A DNA stretch of 64,000 nt from Seriola aureovittata (GCF_021018895.1 NC_079387.1:1281083-1345082), one strand, 5' to 3'; positions 13,371 through 55,091 are shown, counted from the first letter of the stretch. Program-made: numbers and translations. The notes: generated from the sequence alone by a model not told the origin.

Positions 13371-14159
13371 TGTATACCTACAAATAGATGAACACACTTA
13401 CATGCGCTCCCACCAAAACACAGGAGCTGATGCTGAAAGCAGTCAGAGACTCAGGAGACTGACTGATGATGCTCAGTCGCATGCTAAGACACTTGCCTCT
13501 CCATTTCTCTCTCTCTCTTCCCATCTATAAATATGCAGTATATAGAGATATTAATATAAGTCATAAATGTAACTCTATCTACCCATCTTGCTGTCTTTAA
13601 GTCACTTTCCTCATCTTTTTTTCCATCTCCTTTGAGAGAGGTCAGCAGGGAGTCATAAATGTTATGATAGAAAAGGCAGAAGAGTGTGTTTCTGCTCTCT
13701 CACCTGCTAATGGAGTGATTGAAGCCTTAATTCATGACTGTTGTGAGCACGAGGAACGCTCACCCACTCCTCTCTGCATCCTCCAATAGATTTTCCTTAA
13801 TGTAATGTCATTAGAGAATGAACTCTGAAGTGCACAAACACTGAATCACTCTCATTTCATTCATATTTCCTCACAATAAAGTGTTTAGCTGGATATTCCT
13901 TTGTTTGTCCACAGAGTTTCCTCATCAGTGAAATTAGATCAGATTTAAGTGGGTAATGTGAGCTCAGGAATAAGATGTAAAATAAGTTATAAACTGTGGA
14001 AAAAGTAGGAGCAGTGAGGAGGAGTTATATGAACATATGCTGTTGAATGTGTAGGTGGAAAACTGGTTAAAAGGCTGCATCACTAGACCTTGAAATTTTC
14101 TTTTGGTACTTAACAGTTTGATCTTAAGAGATGTTACAAGCTGTGCTCACTGACTCTCT

Positions 14160-14163
14160 GTCT

Positions 14164-14209
<46 letters not shown>
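14160..14209. repeat. (CT)n microsatellite
   Basis: A CT run with one early interruption, about 380 nt before the first coding inpp4a exon. Confidence 0.9.
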
Positions 14210-14213
<4 letters not shown>

Positions 14214-14723
14214 GTGTTTGTTTTTTACTTTCTACATGTTGTTCCTGATTTCTGTTCTCTTCTCCCCTCCTCTCTGCTGTTGGAGGTGTGCACATGGCAC
14301 ATTGGCACCACGAACTGAAAGTCATGCATGTGGTTAAAACCACAAGTTTTCTTTTCTTTATCTAGTTTCCATTTGAGCTGGGAGATTTCCTCTTTCTTCA
14401 ACAACAACAGCGTGATAATGTACCATATGTTGATTCATGGCAGAACTGTATGATGGGTAATACTTTAATGCCACTAAAGTAATAGATATAAATCCAAAAA
14501 CCCACATCTTTGTCGGCTGTAACTTGTGAATACCTAATTATAAAACTGAAATCTCTTTTTCTTCTCTGTCCTCCCGTCTCCTTCCATTCAGAGAGGTGAA
14601 CTGCTTTCTGGAGCAGCTGTGGATCGGCGCAGAAAGAGGGGCACATCACATGGGAGTGTGTGACTGCGTGCGTGAGGGTGTGTGTTCAGGCCTCCTGCCG
14701 TCGCCCGCTCTTCCCGGACAGGC

Positions 14724-37579
<22,856 letters not shown>

Positions 37580-38153
37580 TTGGACCGCAGAGAGTTTGGG
37601 TATTATTGGACTACTGTGTTTTGGGGGAGGTGAGAATCAGACTGGGTACAATCAAGTGTTCAGAAACTGTTTCATTAGACTTTCATATCACCGTTACTGG
37701 TTCACAGGACTTAGACTGATTTGTTTGGACGTATACTTAGTGATTCAGAGTCACACTAAACCCACAGATTTCAAACACCTAAGTATAATAACTGATTTTA
37801 GGTATTGCATTAGTTGCTCATGTCATATTATCCATCACATGCTGAATATAGATCTTAGGTTTTTATTTTATTTTTTTAACAAAAATGTACATGACCAGCA
37901 CTGCCTCACTCCTGATCAAGCACTGATATAATCAATATTAACCACACAAACATTCATATTTATTTCCTAGATTGGAAATCAAGAGAAATTGAACGTCAGT
38001 GAGATAAGTTAAAAAACAATTCTCCACTGTCAACCCAGAGTTTTAGGACATATTTGTTTTTACGTCATGCCTTGCGTCTATCTATGCAGTTAGGAAAGTC
38101 TTCTACAGAAGCTTTACATGAAATATTTAGGAGATGATATTAATATTGTGGGA

Positions 38154-38159
38154 AATAAA
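38154..38159 (+). terminator. Candidate poly(A) signal, soluble-form inpp4a
   Basis: AATAAA lies about 575 nt after the stop of the soluble tail. It is the first canonical signal after the stop and is followed by GT- and T-rich sequence. Confidence 0.5.
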
Positions 38160-38557
38160 CTCCTTGCATTCAAAGGGTGAGGTTTACATTATTCTATGTT
38201 TTTATTATTGTCAACAAATCACATGAAAAGACCAAAAACAGCAATGCTAGCACATGTCCCCACCCTGTCTGTGGCTCTCAGCCTGAAACCCTTTGGTCCT
38301 ACTGAATATGTAATTCTTTAAAAACTGGTCCAAAACATATAGTTTCCTCTCATAAAACATCTCTAAAACATCTAGGCACTGTAGATTTAAGCAAATGGTA
38401 CTCCAAGAGAAAATAGTGCATTTGTTGACTGTCTCCAGCGGCAGATTAATACACATTTGGTGCTGTGAGGCTTCTGTCCTTGAGGGCATCCATGGTGTTG
38501 CACTTGTTTGTATTTGTGAAAAGTGATCATGTGATAAATTAAAAGAGAGATTGAAGG

Positions 38558-38578
38558 CCCCCCCCCCCCCCCCCCCCC
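38558..38578. repeat. Poly-C run (21 nt)
   Basis: Twenty-one consecutive C. Length may be unreliable in assembly. Confidence 0.9.
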
Positions 38579-38651
38579 ATGAGCAGTTTTTACTCCGCTT
38601 TTTGTGTGGCCATTCACAGCTACAGACACCTTCGTTTATTTCACTTAATTG

Positions 38652-38672
38652 TTTTTTTTTTTTTTTTTTTTT
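38652..38672. repeat. Poly-T run (21 nt)
   Basis: Twenty-one consecutive T, 73 nt after the C run. Confidence 0.9.
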
Positions 38673-40130
38673 AAACTGCCACATTAATCTGCAATAATGT
38701 CTCTGCACCACAAGGGGGAGTCACTGCTCTTCATTTACTTCACTATAAAGCCACACAGCAGCTGGTTTTGTTCTTATTTCAGCATTTCAGCACATATTTT
38801 GAAGTAAAATGCATCCTACTGTAACATGAACTTCACTGTCAGATTCACTGCTGATGGCAATCCTACTGCAGTCGACGTAGAAATACATTTATAACTGTAT
38901 TTACATGTTTTTCTTAGCAAAGAAGTATTTTTGTTCAGTCAGCACGTGTAGTACATTGAGATTGCAGTACTGTTCTCAGACACTTGAGAACATCTGTGAA
39001 GGTTTTAATGCTGTACATTATAACTTGTCAATGTCTGATATGGAAATAAATATAAAATGGGTTTCTGTTGGTTTTTGTGGAGTCAATTAAATATGAAACA
39101 AGCTGAATACGTAGAGATAAACAATAACTACTGAGTCACTAACAACTTGCAAGTGAGTTTGTGTGTGCGCAAATAAATGTGCTTCAGGACGAGGTGATTG
39201 GTGGACTTTCACAATTAGTTTAGATCATACAAGTTCTTTATATTCAAACATGTTAGGTCTGTTGTGTGTGTATAATAAATAGTAATGATAGGTATGAATA
39301 TGATAAAGTAAATTTATTATAAATTCAGTATTAGGCAGGGGATCCTGAACCCGCTGGTTCTGTATCAAACAGTCTCTTTGTCTTGTAAAAAAAAAAGTTG
39401 CTGGCGCATCTATCTGGACAACAACTTTTTTTGTTGGTGTCAGATTACTTATTACATAATGGTGGTGAACACTGATTGGAGGGGCCCCCTGGCAATGTTT
39501 TGCCTTGGTACCCACAAGACTCTAGAATTATTAGAATCACCCTTGAATATTAGGTTGCTCCAATATCATTTCTGAGTATGCATGTGCATACTGGAGGGAT
39601 ACTATAAGATCATTTTGTCTTTTCAAAACAACATAATTTACATCAGCAGTCTATACTGTACTTAGTGTGAATATTTGTTACTTGTGTTCATTGCTCATGT
39701 CAGTATTCTGCAAAAACAAAGTCAGGGTAAAGCTTGGCATCATTTCCATTTCACAGCACCACCAGATCAAAAGACTCACATGTTGTTTTGATATAGTTAC
39801 TCTAAGTTATTTGTAGTTTTGGGTCTCGGTGATGCCAAGTCAAACTGCCTTCATATGACTGTGTGTGCTTATAGTGAATTTGTAAGTGTTATCCTTCACT
39901 AATTCATGATTATTTCGGATAAAACTCATAATTCTCATCATGTCGTGCGATTCTTTTCCTAAAAAGGAAATTCATCAAAAGATCTTGACGCAATTTGTTC
40001 TAACAACCCAGTTTATGTGCTTTAAAGTCACATGAAAACCTGAACAAATTGTGTAAAACGCACATTAACACTTCTGAAGGAAATCTAGCAGCTCCCACAA
40101 CAAACTGTTGCTGTCATGTGAATGGGATGC

Positions 40131-40140
40131 CTATATATTT
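40131..40140 (+). promoter_or_regulatory. TATA-like box before the bdh1-like gene
   Basis: CTATATATTT lies about 60 nt before the start codon and would place transcription near 40,160. A TTTTCAG at 40,147-40,153 could instead be an acceptor joining an upstream leader exon. The sequence does not decide between the two. Confidence 0.35.
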
Positions 40141-40198
40141 GTGTGGTTTTCAGCACTGAAAGACAGTCAACACAGTCGTTCACAGACGATTCATCAGC

Positions 40199-42253
40199 AT
40201 GAACACGGTTTTCTTCATCAGCCAAATCATCGGCATCATCCCCATGTCTGCCATCCTGCTCTTTGTACTTGCCAAAATGTTTTCCCGCCACTGCCGCAGC
40301 CACATGGAGGACGGTTACGGCTACGGCGTGCTGATAACGGGCTGTGACAGCGGCTTTGGACACCAGCTGGCTCAGTGCTTGGACCACAAAGGGTTTGTTG
40401 TCTTTGCTGGGTGTTTGTATCCAGGAGGAGCGGGAGCTCAGAGCCTGGCCCGACAGAGCTCCAGTAATCTGAAAATCCTCAAACTGGACGTCACCAGTGA
40501 TGAAGATGTGGAGCGAGCAAAGAAGATAGTTCAAGACAATCTGCCGGAGAAAGGTGAGAGTTTAGCACACTGTAAAACATGACGTAACTTCTGTTGGATT
40601 CAGTTTTCAACATCTGTGGAAGCTCATTTCTGCCAAATGTCAAAACTATGAAGCTACTTATTTTGAGATATAAGTAGAGTCATTTTTCTCATAAATTTGA
40701 CACACTATCTGAAAATGATTACCTACAGAGTCAAAAATTTGACTTTCATTCTCATAAATTGAAGTTTTAAATTACATTTCTCAAGAATAACCTGTGACCT
40801 TTACTCGTTGCCAGGCCTGTGGGCCGTCGTGAACAATGCTGGGATCTCAGACTGGGCCGAGATCGAATGGAGCACTATTGAAGATTTCCGCAACATGGTT
40901 AACGTCAATCTGTTTGGCTGCATCAGGACCTCAATCACATTTCTACCTTTGGTTCGTGCTGCTAAAGGTACGAAAACGTGTAACTTACTGCTCTATAACC
41001 TCATGTTTCTTATTGTAGTGGTGTTGAGGGTAAAAGTTTGAAAAGGTTTTATGTTTCCTGACTGCCACAGGTCGGATGGTTTATGTGTCAAGCATCTTTG
41101 CCTTCTTCAACTGCCTGAACATGGGAGCGTACAGCGTCTCAAAGAGGGGTCTGGAAGCATTTGCAGATTGCTTGAGGGTTGAAATGGCCAGTTTTGGTGT
41201 GAAGGTAAAGTCACGCTGGAAAAACCACACGCAAATCCTCTGACACTCTCAAGGATGAGGTTTGACACTGTGCAGTGTGGAGTGTGTTCATATCAGTGCT
41301 GCAGTGTGTCCTGCTTTCTTGTGAAGCAGTAGATGAGAGGATCTCATGTCTCACACTCATGTCTGTGCTTTAAATATGAAGCTACAGCTAGCACCCAGTT
41401 AGCTGTATTAGGTTTTTTTAAATTATGAGACATTAAGTCTTAATGAATGACTCTATCCAATGGCACCAAAATATGTTTACCAGCGCCTCCCTAAAGGTCC
41501 GTAATTAACACTATCTAGTTTGTTTAATTTAGTTTTAGTATAATTTAGCTTTAATATGTATGGAAGCTCATTTCTGCCAAAAAAGAAAATAACTGATCAA
41601 ATGCTGGAAATGAAAGAAGAAAAATAACTTATAGTAAATCATAAAATGTTGGCACCAACCAAAATTCTGACTTATTTTGACTTTTTATTTCATAATTTTG
41701 AGATAATAAAGTAACTGGCTGCTGCCATGAGATCACTTTTTATTAAACTCTCAGCAGGAAAGCAAATGACTAAACTATTCCTAATTATTCTATTATTTTA
41801 ATTTTGTATTGTTGCATTAGAAACATAATGATCTGAGAATGTTAACAGACGAATCCAATATCTAAACTGTACTTTCTCCACTTTCAGGTCAGCATCATCC
41901 AGCCGGGGAATTTCGGCATAGCCACTAACATCTTGAAGATGAAGACAGGTTTGGATATCTGGGAGAAAATACACAAGAATCGAAGGCAAATCTTCAACCG
42001 ACAGTACATCGAGCTGGCCAACGAGTACTTCCTGTCAATGTGCAAGGGGGGATTCAAGGACGCCGGCATGGTCATTGACGCATTGCTGCATGCAGTCATG
42101 TCGGCTCAGCCGAAACACAGATACCTGCTGGTTTCTGTGATGGATAGGTTTTTCTTCCAGCTCTTCCCCTTTCTCCCCACTGTCCTCACGGATGCTGTGT
42201 TTTCTCTCAGCTCCATGTATGCCAAAAGAAAAGAGATGCTTTATGCCAAGTAG
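40199..42253 (+). CDS. bdh1: Short-chain dehydrogenase, D-beta-hydroxybutyrate dehydrogenase-like
   Basis: Exons 40199-40553, 40815-40967, 41071-41204 and 41888-42253 join in frame to 335 aa. The classical SDR layout is complete. The cofactor motif TGCDSGFG is at 47-54, NNAG at 125-128, Ser177 precedes the catalytic YSVSK (Tyr190, Lys194), and QPGNF follows. GCDSGFG and the VFAGCL that follows it closely match BDH1, which interconverts acetoacetate and (R)-3-hydroxybutyrate with NAD. The N-terminus differs: residues about 4-27 are a hydrophobic helix followed by basic residues, like the anchors of RDH/HSD17B enzymes, and I see no Arg-rich mitochondrial presequence. Substrate is therefore uncertain; a retinol or steroid dehydrogenase is the alternative. 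Confidence 0.85.
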
Positions 42254-42287
42254 CAAAGACAGGGGAGTGAGGTTCAGTTTTTAAGTT

Positions 42288-42293
42288 GGAATA
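42288..42293 (+). terminator. Poly(A) signal of the bdh1-like gene
   Basis: AATAAA lies 35 nt after the stop codon and is followed by a T/GT-rich stretch. A second AATAAA near 42,417 could be a backup site. Confidence 0.65.
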
Positions 42294-42889
42294 AAAGTTT
42301 GTTTTTTATCACAACTGTTCTTTTGTGTTTATTTCTTATCATTCATACTCGTACTTATTTTCTTATTATTATCATTATTGCTCCTGTAAACTTTCTGAGC
42401 TGCCAATATTTTTTAAATAAAGAATATATAAAAGTGAACTGAGTGACAGTCATTTATTATAATAATAATTTTAGGCTGCAGTGTAAATCGTGGGAAAAGA
42501 AGAAAATCTGAAATGGAACTTCCATCATCCTTCATCCCATGAAATCAGGATTTCATGTTATTAGCAATGGCTGAGGCTAGGTAAGGATTTGTTCATCTGA
42601 TATTTCTGAAAAAAATTTACTTCCTGCAAACCTGGTAAAAGAAACTGCTCGTTAATTCTCTTGTAAATGGAAAGCTGAATTCATAAGAACTAAAACATGC
42701 TGCTGTTCAGTTTAATACACACTGAGGCTTGCAGCCACAGCCTCACTAATCCTGTTAAGACCAGTATCTTGAAGTGAGCTAATTTAGCAAACATCAGACA
42801 TATATTGCCTTTGTAACTTTAATCTTCTGATTATATAACCCATGAACTGTTTAATGTTGTAAAAATGGCATTAACAGTCTCTTAGAGCA

Positions 42890-43010
42890 AATAAGAAAAT
42901 ATTTTTCAGATTATTAAATTACTGAAACAACTTGATTATCAAAATATTTGATGATTCATTTTCTGCTGATCAACGGTTTAATGGATCGAATAATTACTGA
43001 GCCAGTTTTC
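42890..43010 (+). repeat. Dispersed teleost repeat, copy 10 (fragment)
   Basis: TGATTATCAAAATATTTGAT and CTGCTGATCAACGGTTTAAT match the family's terminal segment. It lies downstream of the bdh1-like gene. Confidence 0.5.
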
Positions 43011-44769
43011 TCACATTATGTCTCTCGACTACTTCTACAACATTTGATTTATATTTATATATTTACAGCAGAATCTCTGCTGCAAAATTGAAATGAAAAA
43101 TAAGGTCTAAGTACAGTAGAAGAAAGAAATCTTTTTTTGATCTTCATGCCAGATTTTAATTCTCAAGACTATACTAAATTTAGGAGAAGCAGCAGCTAGG
43201 GTTTGAAAACGATGGCAGGGTGAATGAGTTTGTGTCATCATTTTTCACTTTGCCGTGTTCTCGGATCGTACGCTTGAACTTGACGTAACTTCTCAGAACT
43301 TTTGATTCTCTGTTTCTATAATATCTTGTGAAACCATAAAACACCCAGGCTTCTGATGCTTTAACAGGCTTCACTGTCTTTTTTTTTTTATTTGAATTTG
43401 AATTTTTTATACAGTTGAAGTGTTGTTTTTGCTGTATGCCAGGAATTAATAAAACACAAATTCCTGGCAGCTGAACATCATACTTGCTCACCTGCTTCCT
43501 ATCATCCTCTTCTTCTTCTTCTTCTGAAACCTACTTAGCCCAGGGTTTTCAGCAGCATGTGATTCTTGCTAAAATGTCAACTGAGTAGAGGTGATGTAAT
43601 GGAAATATCTTAACATCTAGGCCTATAGATTCAGATTCAGTGACCCTATGACTGTAGCATCACCAGAAGGTCAAAGTTCCCACGTATCCAGTGAAACAAA
43701 TGTATGAAATGATTAATATTTTGTATAACATGGTTTTCACAAATAAAAAGTGAAAAAAAACATAAACGGGGGCCGTAAACACATCTACTCTTACTTCCTC
43801 ATTGGGAAATCTGGATCAGGCCTTATGCCCCGCCCACCACCGCTGCTTGTGCCACCTTGCCAGGTGAAAGAGCAGCGAGCATCAGGATGGTTAGAGGAGG
43901 AAACATCACAGACTTAGCTTATCAGAACTTATCAGAACGGTTAGCGTAGTTAGCATCTTTCATTTGTTTATGTTGTTTGTTAGCCTGTTCTTGTTGTGCT
44001 AACTCTCGCTCTCTTTACTGACGAGGTGACAGGATTGGTTCCTCAGGTTTGTGACGTATGAAACTCTAAACCTGTTTTTATGAGACTGTCATTGGTTCAC
44101 TGCAGTTCCAAGATGGAAATACTGATTATTTCACTCATGATATGTCTTGTATGATATATAAAAAACGCCACATGGATGTAAACTAGGTTAAAAAACGCAG
44201 GATAACGTAGCAATCACGTTCACCTCTGACCTGGAGCTGTGTCACACAGCACTGATTCCCTTTAACTCCTGCAGCCACAGAGAACAACAAGCATGTTTGT
44301 TGATGTGAATCATATCCTGATGATTTTTTTTAATGACGTCTTTTCACTCACAAGCTCGGTGTATGATGTAGCACGATGAGCAAATATTTAAAATGTTTGA
44401 CCTGGGCTGGTGCTGAGGGAAGAATCAACCTGTCATGGTGCGCACACTGCACAAAATTAAACTTTTGAACCTGTTAGAAAAAATTAAATGACTCATTACT
44501 CCAACCCCCTTCTGCTCAAACCTTTGTATTGTTCAGTGTTTAGAAACATTTCATTTCCTTGCACATAAATCTTGTTAAATGATGCAGCATGATCAACCAC
44601 TTCATTGCGGATGACAGTTCTTGTTTTTATTGGATTTGCTGGATTTGAACAAACAGGAACTTCGAAGCAAATTTACACAAACTTATCAGATTGGGATCAC
44701 GGTATAAGTCAGGCAACAGGCAGCTGATACAGACCTGTGTTGTTGTCCAACAAGCAGCACTTTATAGTT

Positions 44770-44885
44770 ATAGACGTCAAAGTGTCCTTGAGCAAGATAC
44801 TGAACTCCAATAGGCCAGTAACTTGCTTAGTATCTTTGCAGCCATCAGTGTGTGAACAGATCAGTGGGAGGCACTATGAATATGG
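44770..44885 (+). repeat. Dispersed repeat fragment (TGTCCTTGAGCAAGA type)
   Basis: TGTCCTTGAGCAAGATACTG followed by GCCATCAGTGTGTGAACAGA matches a widespread fish element, usually read TGTCCTTGGGCAAGACACTT. Confidence 0.6.
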
Positions 44886-44984
44886 GCTATGTACAGTATA
44901 ATATTTGGATGAATTTTCGATTTGAAGTTATATTTGGCCTGTTTTTGTTTGTAGTTTAGAGATTTGACATAACAACAGATATAA

Positions 44985-45200
44985 CAGAGGACAGTTACAG
45001 CTGACTAAATACACACAAGGGAGGCAAGGGTGATTGAACACACGTGAAACACATTAGGGCGGTGGCAGACAATCACCAAACAGGGAAACATTACAAAGAC
45101 AGGAAGTATAAACATCAAGAGACACACAAGGAAACTGATTACAAAATAAAACAGGAAATAACAAAATCCAAACATAACTTGTCCGTCATGCTAAACCATA
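44985..45200. repeat. Dispersed repeat, CAGGAAATAACAAAA-type
   Basis: The purine-rich order CACACAAGGGAGGCAAGG, CAATCACCAAACAGGGAAAC, AAACAGGAAATAACAAAATC is a familiar degenerate repeat of fish genomes. Confidence 0.45.
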
Positions 45201-46945
45201 ACAGCTGAGCTATTTCAGGCTGGATGAAAGTGCCGGCTGCTGCTGGCAAGGCTAAAAATCAATTAAATGAAAAAATTGTAAAAGATCAAATATAACTAGA
45301 AAATTCCAGGGAAATTTTGAGTGCCACGGGGGCTACTGCCAGGATGAGTACATGATTTATTTCCAGTGTTCAAAAGTCACCCTGATCATACTCTGGTTTT
45401 GAGAAATGTCTTGATATAAAAGACTCTGATATAAAACAATGTCACATCCCTCCATCATGTATTATGTGGGAAATATCTCATATTCTGTGTTGTTTTTTTT
45501 AATAAAACAAGAGGCAACATGTCTTCAAACTGGCATTTAAAGGGTTAAAATCCCGAAAACTAATAAACATTTGATAGGTTTGAGCAGAACTGAAGTGGTT
45601 TAAGAGATTTATGCAAAAAAAGCAGAAAAAAATAATAAGAAGATGTCTGAGAAGAAGTCTCAGAAGATGACTGAGTTTTAAGCTGAGTTCTCTCAAACAC
45701 TTGGTGGATAAAGGGAAGCGCTGCTTGCCTGAAATGAACTTTTGTCCTTTGCCTGTTGTCAGTTACTTGCTCCACTTGCTCCACTGCATTTTAAGGCAGA
45801 ATAATAAACCCGAAACAGAATATTAAGCTATTCTAGCTGTAGAGGAGTGCCTCGGAGCTGAGCACCCGTGGCACTAATAACCACAGGAAATGTAACTATA
45901 TTTGGATGGAAACTGATCTTGAGTCCTGCAGCTTAGGGCAGAAAAGACCTGGTCACAATTAGTTACAAAACAAGATTTTATAAACACTAGGACCACTTGT
46001 TAAGATCTCAACAGTAATCAGTTTTGTAGGGAATCAGTAGGATTAAAATAAGTGGGAAAATCAAATCTGAGATGAGAGTGATATGGTTACTTTTCTTAGT
46101 TCATATTAAACGCTTGGCACTGGTGTTTCATAACAGAATTAAGTGCAGTAATTGTCAGTTGTGGAGGAAATAAAGACATGGATGATCTTCAGTGACCTTC
46201 TTCCTTTCAAATGAGATAAAAACGACCTGATTTAGGTGAATATTCCTCAGTTGAATGAAACCACATGGCGCTGCTTTACTCATCTGAGCATGAAATAACT
46301 ACTCAAAGTCAAAGAGGATTTATTTTTTTGACACCAACTGGAAGAAATCTTTGGCCATTCACCAAATAATATCATTATGCATCATCAGTACAGTGGCTTT
46401 AATACAATTTCCATGACAACTTTAACTAAAGGAGAAACAAACACAAAAAATAAATAAGGCCATTGTGTACGACTGAATGACTGGATGGTGTCGAACCGAG
46501 AGTGATGCCATCTTTTTCAGTCATGTGTGATACTGTTGCACCCAGCTGGTAAGAGTATGAATTACTTTTAATGCCAAAATTGCCAAGTGCAGTATGATTG
46601 TGTCTGATTGCCACTTCTGTTGCACAACTGAAGCACAATTTTACATTTATATCTTTTTATTAATTTGTTTTCAGTTTCCTTTTTCTTTTCAACATTTAAT
46701 TATGGTCCGATTTTCATTTATCTTTTTGCTGCAAATTCCCAGTTGTACATGTGCTGAGAGAGTTGCATCACATTTGTCAAATTTCAAAAACAGAAGGAAA
46801 CTGGATCAAAAACGTTCTCTTCCTCCTGAGGGAACTTAACAAGCGTGAGTTTTTGTGACTGAAATCTCTCATTTCTATTCTCACAGAACACACCAGTCCA
46901 CCTTCTCTGAATTAATCATTCATTACTTTTATTCATTCTTTAGAT

Positions 46946-52892
<5,947 letters not shown>

Positions 52893-54398
52893 TGGAAACG
52901 ACAGAAACAAAGAGTCCAGCTCCGTGAAGGTGAAGCTCAGGTTGTGTGACAATAAGTTTGAAGCCTCTGTTCCTCCACCGATCATCTCCACACAATTTGT
53001 CAGCCCCCCCCCAAACAGCCTCAACCCCGACTCCTGCCATTACATCACATGTGTTTCTGCCGGTGCCCAACTATTAATGTCTTTTACTTTCCATTAAACA
53101 GCTTTAATGTTGGAAAAAACATATTATTATTGCCATGTATATTATACTGTATCAGCTTGTTGCACTTCTTTATTGGTGCAATATCATATAGATATAGATG
53201 GATATAATGATAATTAAGTAATTATATTAAGTAATAGCCTAATAAGTCATAATTATGAGAAAAGATAGTAGACTATTATCATTGTAGAGTAATGGGACAG
53301 GACTCATCATCAGGTTTTATCGTTTTCTTCAGTATCAAATTTACTGATTTAGTGATAGTTTCATTTGAATAATGAAATAGCAATCTCCAACATTTTTTCT
53401 TCTTTTGTGGATTCAATCTGTGCATAAGAAGACCAATACATTTTCCTGAGACCAGCATAAGATCCTAACTGACTGCAGAGACCAAACACACACACACACA
53501 TACACACTCCATCAAGGTCAATAGTCTCTCAGCCTCAGTCAGGCATTGTGCCATAGGCCCCTGACCACAACTCCCTTTCTCTATATTGTATGAAGTAGTG
53601 TCTGCAGCGTGAATATATCATTGAAGTCAGAGTCAAACTGCTTGAATCAGCAGATTAAAGTGCTCAGTGAGTGGAACTGACACCAGTCAAGGAGAAAAGT
53701 GAACTGGAAGAGCTGGAGGAAGTTAAAAGCTTGATGTACAATTCTCTGCGGTCCTCTGTCTTTTTAAGGTCGTTGTAAGAATCTGGACTGTTTACATTTT
53801 AAGAAGAGAAACAACAGGTGGATTTTTGTAGGTTGATCCCAGCAAAAAATCAATAAAAATTAAAAATTAATTAATTATAAATAAAAATGTTATTCCTAGT
53901 ATTAGACTTGTCACCTCAGTGTTTTCTAAAATCAGATTTGGCTTCATAGTGGCAGGTAATTTGACAGACAGTATCAATAGATAATCAGTGAAAGTGTTGG
54001 CTGATGTTGCTGTTTGTGGTTGTAATTTTCATATTTTCTGAAAGTGCAAGTTATGAAAGAGTGGTGAGGGATAGATTAAGTTATTGTAGGCCTATATATT
54101 CAAGTTTTTCTAGCAATAAAATACGAATGAATGAAAATGTATTTGAAATATTTTATATGACAAAATTAAACTTTTTAAAGCTGAATTTAGCGCCACAGAC
54201 TTACAGTTTTACACATTTCTAGGACTAATAAAAACTAATCGGTTTCCGTGATTGGCACAGATGTATTTTTTACAATACTTGTACGCGTGACAGTACCAGT
54301 AACTCATTCAGTAACATTAAAAGTTGCGTAATAGTAATTATTAGCCGAGTTACGGCGCGGCGCTCTCTCTATTCTGAGTCTTCTCGGATTCCGTCCAT
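52893..54398. other. Divergent spacer between chrna2 and als2
   Basis: About 1.5 kb separates the two oppositely oriented genes. Most of it is AT-rich with no open frame I can support. It should hold the chrna2 promoter, but no TATA box or clear element stands out. CpG density rises only at the als2 end. Confidence 0.6.
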
Positions 54399-54598
54399 GC
54401 TGTCACAACAGTGTCGCGCGGAGTCAGGCCTCCTGTCCCGTAGACGATCTTTGTCGTTAGCTGTGCCTCTCCGTGTCAACATCAGGAGATGAGCAATAAC
54501 AACCAGCGGCGTTTAGCTGCCAAACAAGTCGACTGACGTGTGTGTGTCGCCTGTCCCTGTGTGTGAGCACCTTGTGCAACCGTGACAAGAACCAGCCG
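54340..54598 (+). promoter_or_regulatory. als2 CpG-rich promoter and non-coding first exon
   Basis: The AT-rich background gives way to a CpG-rich stretch of about 200 bp, including GGCGCGGCGC near 54,355 and GTCGCGCGGAG near 54,412. It ends at donor GTAAGA (54,599), which pairs with the acceptor at 54,998. No TATA is seen, typical of a broadly expressed gene. The exact start site is unknown. Confidence 0.6.
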
Positions 54599-54998
54599 GT
54601 AAGAAACAAGACGCTTTTATTTTCAAGAAAACAGAGAAGTGACACCTGTGGTTTGAGCTAGCTTAGTTAGCTGGGTTGATTAGCTGATGTTAGCTAGCAG
54701 GATTAACATTAATATGTGGCACCTGACACAGGTTCCGTGTAATAAATGCAGATTTTTGAGAGTATTCAGTGTCAGTTAGTTAACCACGGGCAGAAAATAG
54801 CTTAAACACATGGAAACGAAACTATAACTGCTTCTATTATGACATTTCACCCGGTTTCATTTTCTGTACAGTGAGTTTCTGGCTCTGGTTCCTTCTGGGT
54901 TTTCCCCTATAACTCAGGCAAACATGCTTTATTTGCTCTAACAGCAGGACTGTTTCCGAGCTCTCAGCTAAATGAGCTGTGTTTTGTTTGTGTTGTAG

Positions 54999-55091
54999 AT
55001 CTGCATTCAGGAGTGATAACAGCACCATCAGCTCTGAGTCTGACATGCAAATGGAGTAATAAACCCCACTCATGGAAACCCAGAGAAAGAG
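54999..55091 (+). other. als2: als2 exon with start codon
   Basis: Acceptor TTGTGTTGTAG ends at 54,998 and donor GTAGGT starts at 55,092. ATG at 55,072 encodes METQRKS, which aligns with the human start MDSKKRSS. An in-frame TAA at 55,060-55,062 closes the upstream frame. A four-codon uORF (ATG at 55,045, stop 55,057-55,059) precedes it. Confidence 0.85.

Larger units (their letters stand above)
1..14591. other. Gene-poor 5' flank or first introns of inpp4a
   Basis: I see no convincing coding exon here. Open reading frames are short, repeat-derived or lack splice context. The region holds several copies of a dispersed repeat with AT-rich ends, (GT)n and (CT)n microsatellites, and two possible non-coding exons (listed separately). 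In mammals INPP4A has distant 5' UTR exons, so much of this stretch may be first-intron sequence. The sequence alone does not place the transcription start. Confidence 0.6.
37580..40153. other. inpp4a 3' UTR and intergenic DNA
   Basis: No gene is visible. The proximal part to about 38.2 kb is probably the 3' UTR of the soluble inpp4a form. Beyond it are a run of 21 C (38,558-38,578), a run of 21 T (38,652-38,672) and AT-rich unique-looking sequence up to the bdh1-like promoter. Confidence 0.6.
42294..46945. other. Intergenic DNA between convergent bdh1-like and chrna2
   Basis: No supported gene occurs in this 4.6 kb. It holds degenerate dispersed repeats near 42,890-43,010, 44,770-44,885 and 44,985-45,200. 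The part next to 46,945 is probably chrna2 3' UTR. Candidate reverse-strand poly(A) signals are TTTATT at 46,656-46,661 and, very close to the stop, 46,928-46,933. Confidence 0.6.

Noticed and set aside
40085..40534. 149-codon minus-strand open frame
   Set aside because: It is antisense to the first exon of the bdh1-like gene, whose SDR motifs are on the plus strand.
42254..46945. Additional small genes between bdh1-like and chrna2
   Set aside because: Frames of 60-100 codons here are AT-rich, overlap repeats and lack start or splice support.
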